NCBI GenBank assembly: GCA_910588745.1
Contig: CAJURK010000042.1
Location: forward strand, 1 to 29,616
DNA: 29,616 bases
Direction: 5' to 3'
Source of the DNA: an uncultured Dorea sp.
GTDB taxonomy: Bacteria; Bacillota; Clostridia; Lachnospirales; Lachnospiraceae
Shown here: positions 1-7,877 of the stretch, piece after piece
How the letters are laid out: the number at the start of each line of letters is the position of its first letter
Numbering within the stretch: the first letter of the stretch is position 1
The notes under the pieces: generated by a model
What the model was told of the DNA's origin: nothing
Seen by the model: only the letters and a program-made list of their open reading frames with translations
The model's database searches: none
Position numbers and translations under genes: made by a program

Positions 1-2
1 AC

Positions 3-932
3 GGTTTTTCGGAAAGCTTTCCGGAAAAAGATTTGATGTCCCGTGAGTTCTGCGTCAACATTCCGGGGATGCGAAAGGCCGGAACGTTAGCGCAGTTTTT
101 TTCCTGTTTTACCTATGTTCCCGACGCCAAAGACGGATATGACGAGTGCTACCGGGACGCGCTTGCGATGATCCGGATTCTTGCCTGCCAGTGTGAGAAG
201 TATCCGGACGAGATTGCACAGGCGGTTTCTTATGAAGAGATTCGGCAAAATGAAGAGGCGGGCCGGATATCCGCTGTGCTGACGGTGGAAGAGGGAGGCA
301 TTTTAAATGGGAAAATGGAACGGTTAGAAACACTCTATCAAAAGGGAGTCAGGCTGATAACCCCTATGTGGAATTATGAAAACTGTTTTGGGTATCCCAA
401 TAGCAGAGAACCGCAGGTCATGGCGCGGGGACTCAAGGAATTTGGGAAAGAAGCGGTGGAGTATGCAGGGCGTCTTGGGATGATTGTGGATGTTTCCCAT
501 GCTTCAGACGGAGTGTTCCGGGATATTTTAGAGTGCGCGAAAGGGCCGGTGGCGGCTTCCCACTCTAACTGCAGAGCTTTGTGCGACCATCCAAGGAATC
601 TGACGGATGAGATGATTCGTAAGCTTGCAGAGGCCGGCGGCGTAGCGGGGCTTAATTTTTACGGATTGTTTTTGTCAGGGAGAAAAGAGTCCAAACTGGA
701 GGCAATGACGGCTCATGTAAAGCATATGGTGCAGGTAGGAGGCAATGAATTTCCGGCTCTGGGAACGGATTTTGACGGATTTGACGGAATGGAATACGAG
801 GATATCCGGGGGATAGACGGTATGGAGCTTCTGTGGCATGCGCTGAAAAAGGCGGGGCTTTCGGAGAACCAATTAGACGGAATCTGGAGAAAGAATGCGC
901 AGCGGGTTCTAAAGAGACTTTCCGTTTCATAG
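3..932 (+). CDS. Membrane dipeptidase-like protein (peptidase family M19), 5' end outside the window
   Basis: Metal-dependent dipeptidase of the renal dipeptidase family, which cleaves dipeptides, typically in the cytoplasm in firmicutes. The reading frame is open from base 3 with no convincing ribosome binding site at the first in-window start codons (TTG at 33, ATG at 36). The family's N-terminal metal-binding His-x-Asp segment is missing, so the gene begins upstream of the window and about 310 codons are visible. Supporting motifs in order are MRKAGTLAQFFSCF, typical of the family's early region, a VDVSHASD segment, ASHSNCRALCDHPRN with the metal-ligand histidine, and ALGTDFDG near the C-terminus. 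The TAG stop lies 36 bases before the SOD-like gene, so the two may be co-transcribed. The family is secure. The exact peptide substrate is unknown, and D-amino-acid-containing dipeptides are possible. Confidence 0.88.
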   Translation, partial: GFSESFPEKDLMSREFCVNIPGMRKAGTLAQFFSCFTYVPDAKDGYDECYRDALAMIRILACQCEKYPDEIAQAVSYEEIRQNEEAGRISAVLTVEEGGILNGKMERLETLYQKGVRLITPMWNYENCFGYPNSREPQVMARGLKEFGKEAVEYAGRLGMIVDVSHASDGVFRDILECAKGPVAASHSNCRALCDHPRNLTDEMIRKLAEAGGVAGLNFYGLFLSGRKESKLEAMTAHVKHMVQVGGNEFPALGTDFDGFDGMEYEDIRGIDGMELLWHALKKAGLSENQLDGIWRKNAQRVLKRLSVS

Positions 933-968
933 AATGTGGAGAATATCAGAGTATAAGGGGGAGCAGCT

Positions 969-1436
969 ATGAAGCTTCCACAAGAGCCGGATGCCTGCGC
1001 AGAGCTTGTCGGAAATGAAGACTATCCGGATTTGCAGGGCGTCGTAAAGTTCTATGATACATATGGAGGAAGTATTGTCTGTGCGGAGGTTACAGGCGTA
1101 AAGAACAAAGAAGGAAGGGCGGGGGAAGGATTCTTCGGCTTTCATGTTCACGAGGGAAATTCCTGCGCGGGCAGTCAGGGGGAGCCTTTTGCAGAGGCCG
1201 GCGGGCATTTCAGCTCCGGGGACAAGCCGCATCCGCAGCATGAAGGGGATTTGCCGCCGCTTTTGGTGTGCGACGGCGAGGCATGGATGATGTTCTTTAC
1301 CGGACGGTTCTTTCCGGAGGACGTGATCGGAAGAACGGTAGTAGTTCACGCGATGCCGGACGATTTCAGGACCCAGCCGGCAGGGGACGCGGGAGGACGG
1401 ATTGCCTGCGGTGAGATTAGGGCTTTCAAAAGATAA
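969..1436 (+). CDS. Cu/Zn superoxide dismutase-like protein, cytoplasmic, with short zinc loop
   Basis: This 155-residue protein belongs to the SodC family, which dismutates superoxide. All expected ligands are visible: copper His59, His61 (FHVHEG), His80 (GGHF) and His127 (VVHAM), and zinc His80, His88, His91 and Asp94 (HPQHEGDLP). The active-site Arg144 (GGRIACG) and a probable Cys66-Cys147 disulfide pair are also present. The zinc subloop is shortened: only two residues separate the second and third zinc histidines, whereas eukaryotic enzymes have eight. No signal peptide or lipobox is seen, unlike most bacterial SodC proteins, which are exported. An AAGGGGGAG ribosome binding site at 955-963 supports the ATG at 969. 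The gene follows the dipeptidase by 36 bases and is closed by the terminator at 1450-1477. Fold assignment is strong; enzyme activity is inferred from the retained residues. Confidence 0.85.
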   Translation: MKLPQEPDACAELVGNEDYPDLQGVVKFYDTYGGSIVCAEVTGVKNKEGRAGEGFFGFHVHEGNSCAGSQGEPFAEAGGHFSSGDKPHPQHEGDLPPLLVCDGEAWMMFFTGRFFPEDVIGRTVVVHAMPDDFRTQPAGDAGGRIACGEIRAFKR

Positions 1437-1449
1437 AGAAATGAGACAG

Positions 1450-1477
1450 AAGGGCTTGCGTTTTCGCAGGCCCTTTT
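1450..1477 (+). terminator. Rho-independent terminator after the SOD-like gene
   Basis: AAGGGCTTGCG (1450-1460) pairs with CGCAGGCCCTT (1465-1475) with one G-T wobble around a TTTT loop, and the tail continues with T residues. It starts 14 bases after the SOD-like stop codon and precedes the promoter of the lipase-like gene, so it separates two transcription units. Confidence 0.85.
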
Positions 1478-1552
1478 GTGATGCCGCCGTTGTTTACCAA
1501 ATGACCTGTAACCTGTCTGCCGTATATCCCGGAGGAAGCTGTCTGCGCCAGG

Positions 1553-1581
1553 TTGTAATTTGCAGGATAATTCGCTATACT
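1553..1581 (+). promoter_or_regulatory. Sigma-A-type promoter of the lipase-like gene
   Basis: TTGTAA (1553-1558), a 17-base spacer, and TATACT (1576-1581). It lies 42 bases before the ATG at 1624 and downstream of the terminator at 1450-1477, which supports an independent transcription start here. Confidence 0.65.
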
Positions 1582-1623
1582 GATAGAAGGAAGAAACGAG
1601 AAAGAAGATACGAGGTGAGCGGG

Positions 1624-2949
1624 ATGAGACATTTGAGGAGAATTGTCTGTGGGATACTGGTTATCCTGACGGCGAATATACCATTTTTACAATTGCGGGG
1701 AATGGGAGTTTTCTGGCTGCTGCCTTTGGCGTTTTGCTATTTGGGGATACATGCGGCGCCGTCTCTTGAAAATAGGAAGCTGCCGAAGCTTCGTCTCAGG
1801 ATTTGTGCGGACGGGTGCGAGCTTCTGATTTATTTTTTGATTTCGGTTTCCGTATCGGTTATCTGGCTTGCGGCAGCGATTCCTTCCTTGTTCCATGAAC
1901 ACAGGGGCATGTGGTTTGCCGATCTTATGTGTGTGATTCTGGCGGAAGGACTGGTATTCTGGAACGGAATCTTGCGGGTCTATTTCACATCCGCGCAAAT
2001 CGGTGTGAAGTGGCGGGCGATCGGGATTATCTGCGGCTTTATTCCGGTTGTGAATCTGATTGTACTACTGCGGATCATCCGCCTGGCTTTGGAGGAATGC
2101 AGGTTTGAGAGCGAGAAGATCTGGAGCGGAAAAAGGCGCGGGCCGGAAAGGCTGTGTGAAACGAAGTATCCCATTTTAATGGTACACGGCGTGTTTTTCC
2201 GGGACTATAAGTACCTGAACTATTGGGGAAGGATTCCCGGGGAGCTTGCCGTCCACGGGGCAGAGGTTTTCTATGGAAATCACCAGTCGGCGGCGTCCGT
2301 GGCTGAGAGCGGGGCGGAACTTGCCGCCCGGATTCATGAGATCCGGAAGGAAACCGGCTGTGAGAAAGTGAACATCATTGCCCACTCGAAGGGCGGGCTG
2401 GATTCCAGATTCGCGGTGAGCATGCTTGGGATGGCGCCCTTCGTCGCGTCGCTGACTACAATCAATACGCCTCACCGGGGCTGTGTGTTTGCGGATTATC
2501 TGCTGGATAAGATTCCCCGGCCGGTAAAAGATAAGACGGCTGCAGCCTACAATGCCGCCCTTCGGAAAGCAGGCAATGAGAATCCCGATTTTATGGCGGC
2601 GGTTACAGATCTAACGGCATCGGCGTGCGCCGTGTTCAATGAAAAAGTAACGGATATGCCGGAGGTATATTATCAGAGCGTCGGATCCAAATTAAATATA
2701 GCGTCGGGCGGCAGATTTCCGCTGAATTTTTCCCATCGTTTGGTAGAGTATTTTGACGGGCAAAACGACGGGCTGGTATCGGAAACGTCCTTCCCCTGGG
2801 GAGCGGACTATACGTTTCTTACTACGGACGGAAAGCGGGGGATATCTCATGGGGATGTGATTGACTTGAACCGGGAAAATATAAAAGATTTTGATGTGCG
2901 GGAATTTTACGTGAATCTGGTAAACGGACTGAAGAAAAAGGGATTTTAG
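1624..2949 (+). CDS. Membrane-anchored lipase/esterase-like alpha/beta hydrolase
   Basis: This 441-residue protein combines an N-terminal membrane region with a C-terminal alpha/beta hydrolase domain. About five hydrophobic segments lie between residues 5 and 150. The hydrolase begins near PILMVHGVFFRD (about residue 180) and resembles triacylglycerol lipases. The nucleophile elbow is AHSKGG with Ser255, an Ala-x-Ser-x-Gly variant. Asp382 (QNDGLV) and His409 (ISHGD) are the likely other triad members. The frame is open upstream to 1402, but ATG 1624 is chosen because GAGGTGA (1612-1618) sits five bases before it and the promoter at 1553-1581 would exclude the longer version. The gene is monocistronic or reads into the thioesterase. 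The natural ester substrate is unknown; a membrane lipid or acylated compound near the bilayer is a guess based on topology. Confidence 0.8.
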   Translation: MRHLRRIVCGILVILTANIPFLQLRGMGVFWLLPLAFCYLGIHAAPSLENRKLPKLRLRICADGCELLIYFLISVSVSVIWLAAAIPSLFHEHRGMWFADLMCVILAEGLVFWNGILRVYFTSAQIGVKWRAIGIICGFIPVVNLIVLLRIIRLALEECRFESEKIWSGKRRGPERLCETKYPILMVHGVFFRDYKYLNYWGRIPGELAVHGAEVFYGNHQSAASVAESGAELAARIHEIRKETGCEKVNIIAHSKGGLDSRFAVSMLGMAPFVASLTTINTPHRGCVFADYLLDKIPRPVKDKTAAAYNAALRKAGNENPDFMAAVTDLTASACAVFNEKVTDMPEVYYQSVGSKLNIASGGRFPLNFSHRLVEYFDGQNDGLVSETSFPWGADYTFLTTDGKRGISHGDVIDLNRENIKDFDVREFYVNLVNGLKKKGF

Positions 2950-3063
2950 CGGGTTGGACAAGCAGTTCGTAGGGTTTTTCAGGGACGGGGCTTATCTGAT
3001 TGCATAAGGAGAGATTCGCAGGATTAGCGAAGCGGGACAGACGGTTCCGATCTAAGGAGGGAG

Positions 3064-3537
3064 ATGCGAGACGGCATGGAAGAAAAACGACGGATTGAAG
3101 AGTCTAAAGTGGAGAGTCTGCACCTTGTGCGGATGACGCATTTAAATGGCGCCGGCAGGCTGTTTGGCGGAATGCTGATGCAGTGGATTGACGAGGTGGC
3201 CGCGCTGGCGGCGAAAAAGCATGCGAGAATGAATATTACAACGGTTTCTATTGATCATCTGCAATTCCTGCGGGGCGCGTTCCTGGACGATATCATTGTA
3301 CTGCAGGGAAAGGTTACCTATGTGGGCCGCACCTCGATGGATGTGAAGGTGGAAACTTACGTGGAGGATAGAGAGGGAAGCCGGACTCTGATAAACTGTG
3401 CTTATATCACGGAGGTTGCCTTAGGGAAGGACGGAAAGCCCGCGCAGGTTCCGGGGCTGATACTGGAGACAGAGGAAGAACGGCGGGAATGGGCGAAGGG
3501 AGAGCGGCGCAGAGAATTAAGGGCTTTCCATGGATAA
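3064..3537 (+). CDS. Acyl-CoA thioesterase, hotdog fold (YciA-like)
   Basis: A 157-residue acyl-CoA hydrolase that would release free CoA and a fatty or short-chain acid in the cytoplasm. The segment HLNGAGRLFGGMLMQWIDE is the typical Asn-Gly...Phe-Gly-Gly...Asp helix of the YciA/BACH hotdog group. It is followed by a strand-rich section (TTVSIDHLQFLRGA, then VTYVGRTSMDVKVE). An AAGGAGG site at 3054-3060 is three bases from the ATG at 3064 and fifteen from the ATG at 3076. The first start is taken, although its spacing is short. The gene lies 114 bases after the lipase-like gene and no terminator is visible between them. The C-terminus is charged (EEERREWAKGERRRE). Chain-length preference cannot be read from the sequence. 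Confidence 0.85.
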   Translation: MRDGMEEKRRIEESKVESLHLVRMTHLNGAGRLFGGMLMQWIDEVAALAAKKHARMNITTVSIDHLQFLRGAFLDDIIVLQGKVTYVGRTSMDVKVETYVEDREGSRTLINCAYITEVALGKDGKPAQVPGLILETEEERREWAKGERRRELRAFHG

Positions 3538-3583
3538 GAAAATAGTCTCATTTTATGCGGTCTTGGAACTGGGGATGGCGCTT

Positions 3584-3611
3584 TTGAAAAGGATAGTCTC
3601 TATATTATAAT
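3584..3611 (+). promoter_or_regulatory. Sigma-A-type promoter of the GpsA-like gene
   Basis: TTGAAA (3584-3589), a 16-base spacer and a perfect TATAAT (3606-3611), 32 bases before the ATG at 3644. The position between two plus-strand genes suggests a separate start for the GpsA-like and HAD genes. Confidence 0.7.
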
Positions 3612-3643
3612 GTGGGGGAACTAAAAGAGAAGGAGGAACTGAT

Positions 3644-4681
3644 ATGAGTATTATAACGCTGGTTGGGGCAGGGCAGATGGCGTCGGCACTGACGTTTCCC
3701 CTGGCTGAAAACGGACATGAGGTGCGGCTTGTGGGAAGCCCCTTAGACGACGGAGTTATTGACAGGCTCCGCAAGGATCATTACCATGTCAACCTTTTGC
3801 GTACCCTGCACAAGGAGATCAGCTATTATAAGGACGCGGAGCGGTCTGCGGCGCTTCAGGGCGCGGAGCTGGTAGTCTGCGGAGTCTCAAGCTTTGGCGT
3901 AGACTGGTTTGGAGAGGAGGTTCTGCCAAAGATTGCAAGGGATGTTCCTGTGATTTCCGTGACGAAGGGAATGCTGGACTTGGAGGACGGAACCATGCTG
4001 ACTTATCCGGAGTATTGGAAAAGCAGGCTGCCGGAAGGAGAAGGGCCGGAGATTTACGCCATCGGAGGACCCTGTACAGCAAGGGATCTGGCGGACCACG
4101 ATCCGTCGTTTGTGGGATTTTGCGGCCCGGATATGGCAGTTTTGCGGTGGATACGCAGTCTCTTTGCCACGGATTATTATATCATCAGCCTGACAACCGA
4201 CGTGGTAGGGCTGGAATGCGCGGTAGCCTTGAAAAACGGTTATGCGTTAGGAACCGCGCTGGCAATCGGAATGGCGGAGAAAGCAGGGGACGACGGGGTG
4301 AACCATAACAATTCCGAGGCGGCGCTGTTTCAGGAGAGCGTAATAGAGATGCTAAGGCTGCTCCGTGTCGTGGGCGGAGGAACGGAGCATATTATGTATG
4401 CGGCGGGAGATTTGAACGTTACGGTGGCGGCAGGCCGGAGCAGAACGGTAGGGCTTCTTTTAGGCAAGGGTATGCCGATGGAGGAAATCAAAGAGCAGCT
4501 AAAGGGACAGACCCTGGAAGCGGTGGTTATCGCCACCCGAACCGCCAGAGCGGTTCGGGCGCTTGCAAAAGCCGGAACAGTAAAGGAATCCGATTTTCCA
4601 TTGCTGCTGCATGTGGACGCTCTGCTGAACCGAGGGGCAAAGCTGAATATCCCGTGGAAAGAGTTCCAGAAGGAAATGTAA
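3644..4681 (+). CDS. NAD(P)-dependent glycerol-3-phosphate dehydrogenase-like protein (GpsA family)
   Basis: A 345-residue protein close in length and layout to GpsA, which reduces dihydroxyacetone phosphate to sn-glycerol-3-phosphate for phospholipid synthesis. The N-terminal dinucleotide-binding glycine motif is VGAGQMASAL. The central motifs SVTKGM and GGPC are those of the family. Lys197 in AVALKN corresponds to the catalytic lysine helix, and the C-terminal GRSRTVGLLLGKG region matches the substrate-binding part. The AAGGAGG ribosome binding site is well placed for ATG 3644. It differs from textbook GpsA in the VGLECAVALKN segment and may be a paralogue acting on a different phosphorylated substrate. 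It runs into the HAD phosphatase 21 bases downstream, which suggests a two-gene operon driven from 3584-3611. Confidence 0.8.
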   Translation: MSIITLVGAGQMASALTFPLAENGHEVRLVGSPLDDGVIDRLRKDHYHVNLLRTLHKEISYYKDAERSAALQGAELVVCGVSSFGVDWFGEEVLPKIARDVPVISVTKGMLDLEDGTMLTYPEYWKSRLPEGEGPEIYAIGGPCTARDLADHDPSFVGFCGPDMAVLRWIRSLFATDYYIISLTTDVVGLECAVALKNGYALGTALAIGMAEKAGDDGVNHNNSEAALFQESVIEMLRLLRVVGGGTEHIMYAAGDLNVTVAAGRSRTVGLLLGKGMPMEEIKEQLKGQTLEAVVIATRTARAVRALAKAGTVKESDFPLLLHVDALLNRGAKLNIPWKEFQKEM

Positions 4682-4702
4682 GGAGAGAAAGGGAAACGAA
4701 AG

Positions 4703-5527
4703 ATGAAAGAATTTAAGCTGATTGCGTTTGATATGGACGGTACGCTGTTAAACAGCAAGGGTCTCATATCCGAAAGAGTGCAGGCCGCTCTAGACAAAGC
4801 TATCGACCATGGAAAGACCGTGATCATCTGTACCGGGCGCAGTTACCGGGAATTGATGGATTACGATGACCGGGAATTGAAAAGAATCCGGTATTATGTG
4901 TGTGAAAACGGGGCGTTGGTCTACGATTCTTTTGAAAAGAAGATTATATCCGCCGTACATATTCCGGAAAAGCTTGTCCGAACAATCCTGGATCTGGCGG
5001 ACCGGGAAGACGTCATGGTTTATCTGGCAAGCGAAGGGCAGAATATGATCAACCGGAAGGATGGGGAGCGGATGGAGGATTTTCATGCAGAGCGCTACAA
5101 AGACATCGAGCTGCGTTCGGCCATTCTGAAAGAAGATGTGATTGGCAGTTACAGAGAACATCCGGTTCCCGTTGAAAAAATGAATCTGTATTCAGCAACC
5201 TATAAGCTTCGGGATACCTTTTATGAGCGGCTGAAAGACCTGCCCTTATCCATTGTATTTGCGGAAGAAACCGGCCTGGAAATCATGCCCTGCGGCGTGT
5301 CCAAAGCTTCCGGTTTCCTGGATTTATGCAGGCATCTAAAAATACCAACACAAGAAACCATCGCGGTAGGCGACTCGGACAACGACGTGGAGTTTCTAAA
5401 GGCGGCGGGATTCGGAATCGCTATGGAAAACGCCAGACCCTGCGTAAAAGAAATCAGCGACGCCCAAACAGCCGACAACGACCATGACGGCTGCGCTAAG
5501 GTAATTGAACAATATTTATTAAAATAA
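4703..5527 (+). CDS. Cof-type HAD-superfamily hydrolase (IIB cap)
   Basis: A 274-residue phosphatase of the Cof/YidA group, which removes phosphate from small metabolites such as sugar phosphates or FMN. The catalytic aspartates are Asp10 and Asp12 in FDMDGTLLNS. Motif II is the Thr in IICTGRS. Motif III contains the Lys in VSKASGF, and motif IV is VGDSDNDVEFL. The long insertion between motifs II and III is the C2B cap that sets specificity. The gene sits 21 bases after the GpsA-like gene. Its last codons are followed by two hairpins that end the transcription unit. The substrate is unknown; the family is promiscuous. Confidence 0.88.
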   Translation: MKEFKLIAFDMDGTLLNSKGLISERVQAALDKAIDHGKTVIICTGRSYRELMDYDDRELKRIRYYVCENGALVYDSFEKKIISAVHIPEKLVRTILDLADREDVMVYLASEGQNMINRKDGERMEDFHAERYKDIELRSAILKEDVIGSYREHPVPVEKMNLYSATYKLRDTFYERLKDLPLSIVFAEETGLEIMPCGVSKASGFLDLCRHLKIPTQETIAVGDSDNDVEFLKAAGFGIAMENARPCVKEISDAQTADNDHDGCAKVIEQYLLK

Positions 5528-5533
5528 TAATAT

Positions 5534-5574
5534 CCTCAGTGGACAAAGGGACGCCCGCCCCTTATCCACTGAGG
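5534..5574. repeat. 10-bp perfect inverted repeat (hairpin) after the HAD gene
   Basis: CCTCAGTGGA (5534-5543) and TCCACTGAGG (5565-5574) are perfect inverted arms. An inner AAGGG/CCCCTT pairing can extend the stem. No T-run follows, so on its own it is not a standard terminator. It sits just 17 bases before the next hairpin. Confidence 0.75.
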
Positions 5575-5590
5575 GTAGAAACACAACATA

Positions 5591-5645
5591 TAAGGACACC
5601 TGCTTTTAATCAACATATAAAAGCAGCGTGTCCTTACGTATTTTT
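5591..5645 (+). terminator. Strong two-part hairpin followed by T-run, probable terminator of the GpsA/HAD unit
   Basis: TAAGGACAC (5591-5599) pairs perfectly with GTGTCCTTA (5628-5636). TGCTTTTA (5601-5608) pairs with TAAAAGCA (5618-5625). Only a one- by two-base internal loop lies between the two stems. The tail CGTATTTTT follows. A direct repeat CAACATATAA occurs at 5584-5593 and 5611-5620. The element insulates the HAD gene from PTS cluster 1. Confidence 0.75.
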
Positions 5646-5764
5646 GTACAAAAATCCACCGTGCTTTTCACAGCGGCATCTTTCGCGTTCTTTTCCCATT
5701 CCCGCCTGTCAACCCATCAATAACCCAAATTAGTGCAAATTTTGCGCATGGTATTTGGACTTTT

Positions 5765-5792
5765 TTGTACACTTTGCCAGTATTATTATAAT
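5765..5792 (+). promoter_or_regulatory. Promoter of PTS cluster 1
   Basis: TTGTAC (5765-5770), a 16-base spacer and TATAAT (5787-5792), 20 bases before the regulator ATG at 5813. The sequence just upstream (TTTGGAC followed by a T-run) resembles the same position before the paralogous regulator at 11753, so both promoters may share an operator. Confidence 0.65.
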
Positions 5793-5812
5793 AGTAGATG
5801 AAGGAGGCATTT

Positions 5813-7870
5813 ATGAACAGACGTAGTAACAAAATATTGAGAGAACTGATTCTTGGGAATCGGCAGAATGTTTTGGAGCTGGTTGATAAATATAATCTTC
5901 AGGAAAGAACGATAAGAGCCGATATTAAGGAACTCAATGAGGCTTTACAGGAACACGGCCTCCCGTTCATCGCGTCTGATAAAAACGGAGAATTATTTAT
6001 TGACACAGAAGATAAGCCGGACGTCGGCGCCTATGAAAGTTTTATTCGGGCGCATACGTTTTATACATACTATTTATCGAAAAACGAGCGTTCAACCATA
6101 CTTGCGATGATACTGATGAATGCCGAGGGTTACGTGACGGTTGAATACTTAAGGGACATTATCGGAGTCAGCAGGAATACGCTGCTTCACGATCTGTCCG
6201 AGTTAAAGAAATGGTTTGACGAGAATAATATGGAGCTTGTTTCCCAGGTTCGGCGGGGATACATTGTAAATGCGCCGGAGCTGCAGATTCGGAAAGGAAT
6301 CTTAAAACTTTTAGAGGTAAACGGAGACAACAATGATTACGGAACGGGATACCATCTGGGAGCTTTCTGGAATTTCTTAATCAGCGAAGTAGACAAACTG
6401 GGCATATACCATGTCATGAAGAAAGATATTATCGAGCAGGAGGAGTTATCGCAGGCGTTTTTGTCGGATTATTCGTTTTTTGAAACGGTGATTGAACTGA
6501 CGCTGGTGGTAAACCGGATTGTGAAGAACCATACGCTGCCGGACTATTATGAGGATACCATGAGGGAAATTAGGGAGAGTTCCAAATATGCCTTTAGCAG
6601 GAATCTTCTGGAGATTATGGGGGAACGGTACGGATTTTCGGTTTCGGAAGCGGAAGCGCTGTATTATACGGACTGCCTGAAGGGAAAGAGTTATCTGAAA
6701 GACCGGCACCACAAAAGCAACGCCCTGGATCTGCGGCTGATGATCGCAGAGACCCTGTATCAGATTTCTAGTTGTTTTGGAATTGATTTTTATCTGGATT
6801 TTGCACTGTATGATCTGCTGATTGCACATATGCGTTCGGCTGTTTACCGTCTGCAGACGGGAGAAATCCTAAGGAATCCGTTAAAGGAGTCTCTTCTGAA
6901 AGAATACCCGGAGGTTTTCGGGATTATCCGCAGGAATATCGGCACGTTAGAGGAATACATCGGCACGGAATTTTCCGAGGATGAGATGTCGTTTATGGTA
7001 TTGTATTTCGCTTCGGTTATGGAGAAAGAGAAGGCGGAGAGTTCAAAAAACAGTAAAGTGCGGGTAGCGCTGGTCTGTGAAACCGGAAGGGGAACGGCGC
7101 AGTTTATGCTGGCAAAGCTGAAAACTTTAGACGAGATGATAGATATTGTGAATGTTTCGTCGGTTCACAATACCAGTGAAATTAAAAAAACGGGAGCCCA
7201 GATGATTATCTCTACCATACCGCTGGACGGCGAAGAGCTTCCCTGTATTACCGTGCGCTCCGCCATGTTAAGCAGAGAGGATCTTCTTGACATTCAGAGA
7301 ATGGTATTAGAAATTACGGACGGCAATGCGGAGGAACAATCCAATTTGGAAATTACCGTTGTAAATCCGGAGGAAGCGAATATTCAGGGAGCCTTTTACC
7401 GGCTGCTTTCTGAGGACAGGACGCTGACCGGGTATGAGGCGGCAGACTGGCGGGACGCGGTCCGTAAGTCCGGAATGCTTTTATACGAGACGGGTGCGGT
7501 AGAACTTCGTTATGTGGAGGCCATGATTGCAAATATTGAGAAATACGGGCCCTACATTGTGGTGTGTCCGGGAACAGCCCTTCCCCATGCGGACACCGAC
7601 GAAGGAGTAATCAAAGAAGCCGCGTCTCTTGTGAGGCTTGCGTCTCCGGTTGAATTTCAGAATGAGGCCAATGATCCGGTTCGGTATGTGATTGGAATCA
7701 GTGTTCAGAGCGCCGAGAGCATCAATCAGGCAATCTATGATTTGATGATGATATTCGGGAATGATAAGATCAGAAGCCTGCTTGACGAGGCGCCGGATGA
7801 GAAATCCATTCTGGAGACAATCAATAATTTGAATAAAATAAGCGGCAGAAAAGCCGCGAAAGGGAGGTGA
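5813..7870 (+). CDS. PRD-containing PTS-responsive transcriptional regulator (MtlR/BglG type), regulator 1
   Basis: A 685-residue activator of the MtlR/LicR type, expected to switch on the PTS operon in response to phosphorylation by HPr and the cognate EIIB. Visible domains are an N-terminal HTH (residues about 5-55, ERTIRADIKELNE), a second HTH (about 85-145, GVSRNTLLHDL), PRD1 (about 165-280), PRD2 (about 290-405) with His339, a Gat-type EIIB-like domain with Cys422 (CETGRG), and an EIIA-like domain with His592 (ALPHAD). The second conserved PRD2 histidine is replaced by Tyr398 (MVLYFAS). ATG 5813 is chosen over 5798 because AAGGAGG (5801-5807) precedes it by five bases and the paralogue starts at the same residues. 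The EIIA gene follows after seven bases, so the regulator is autogenously encoded within its operon. Confidence 0.9.
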   Translation: MNRRSNKILRELILGNRQNVLELVDKYNLQERTIRADIKELNEALQEHGLPFIASDKNGELFIDTEDKPDVGAYESFIRAHTFYTYYLSKNERSTILAMILMNAEGYVTVEYLRDIIGVSRNTLLHDLSELKKWFDENNMELVSQVRRGYIVNAPELQIRKGILKLLEVNGDNNDYGTGYHLGAFWNFLISEVDKLGIYHVMKKDIIEQEELSQAFLSDYSFFETVIELTLVVNRIVKNHTLPDYYEDTMREIRESSKYAFSRNLLEIMGERYGFSVSEAEALYYTDCLKGKSYLKDRHHKSNALDLRLMIAETLYQISSCFGIDFYLDFALYDLLIAHMRSAVYRLQTGEILRNPLKESLLKEYPEVFGIIRRNIGTLEEYIGTEFSEDEMSFMVLYFASVMEKEKAESSKNSKVRVALVCETGRGTAQFMLAKLKTLDEMIDIVNVSSVHNTSEIKKTGAQMIISTIPLDGEELPCITVRSAMLSREDLLDIQRMVLEITDGNAEEQSNLEITVVNPEEANIQGAFYRLLSEDRTLTGYEAADWRDAVRKSGMLLYETGAVELRYVEAMIANIEKYGPYIVVCPGTALPHADTDEGVIKEAASLVRLASPVEFQNEANDPVRYVIGISVQSAESINQAIYDLMMIFGNDKIRSLLDEAPDEKSILETINNLNKISGRKAAKGR

Positions 7871-7877
7871 CAAGATC

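Noticed and set aside
1402..1623. N-terminal 74-codon extension of the lipase-like frame
   Set aside because: It overlaps the SOD-like gene's end, the terminator and the promoter, and a well-spaced ribosome binding site marks ATG 1624.
5539..5733. 64-codon plus-strand frame in the gap before PTS cluster 1
   Set aside because: It runs through both hairpins, has no ribosome binding site and no recognisable protein character.
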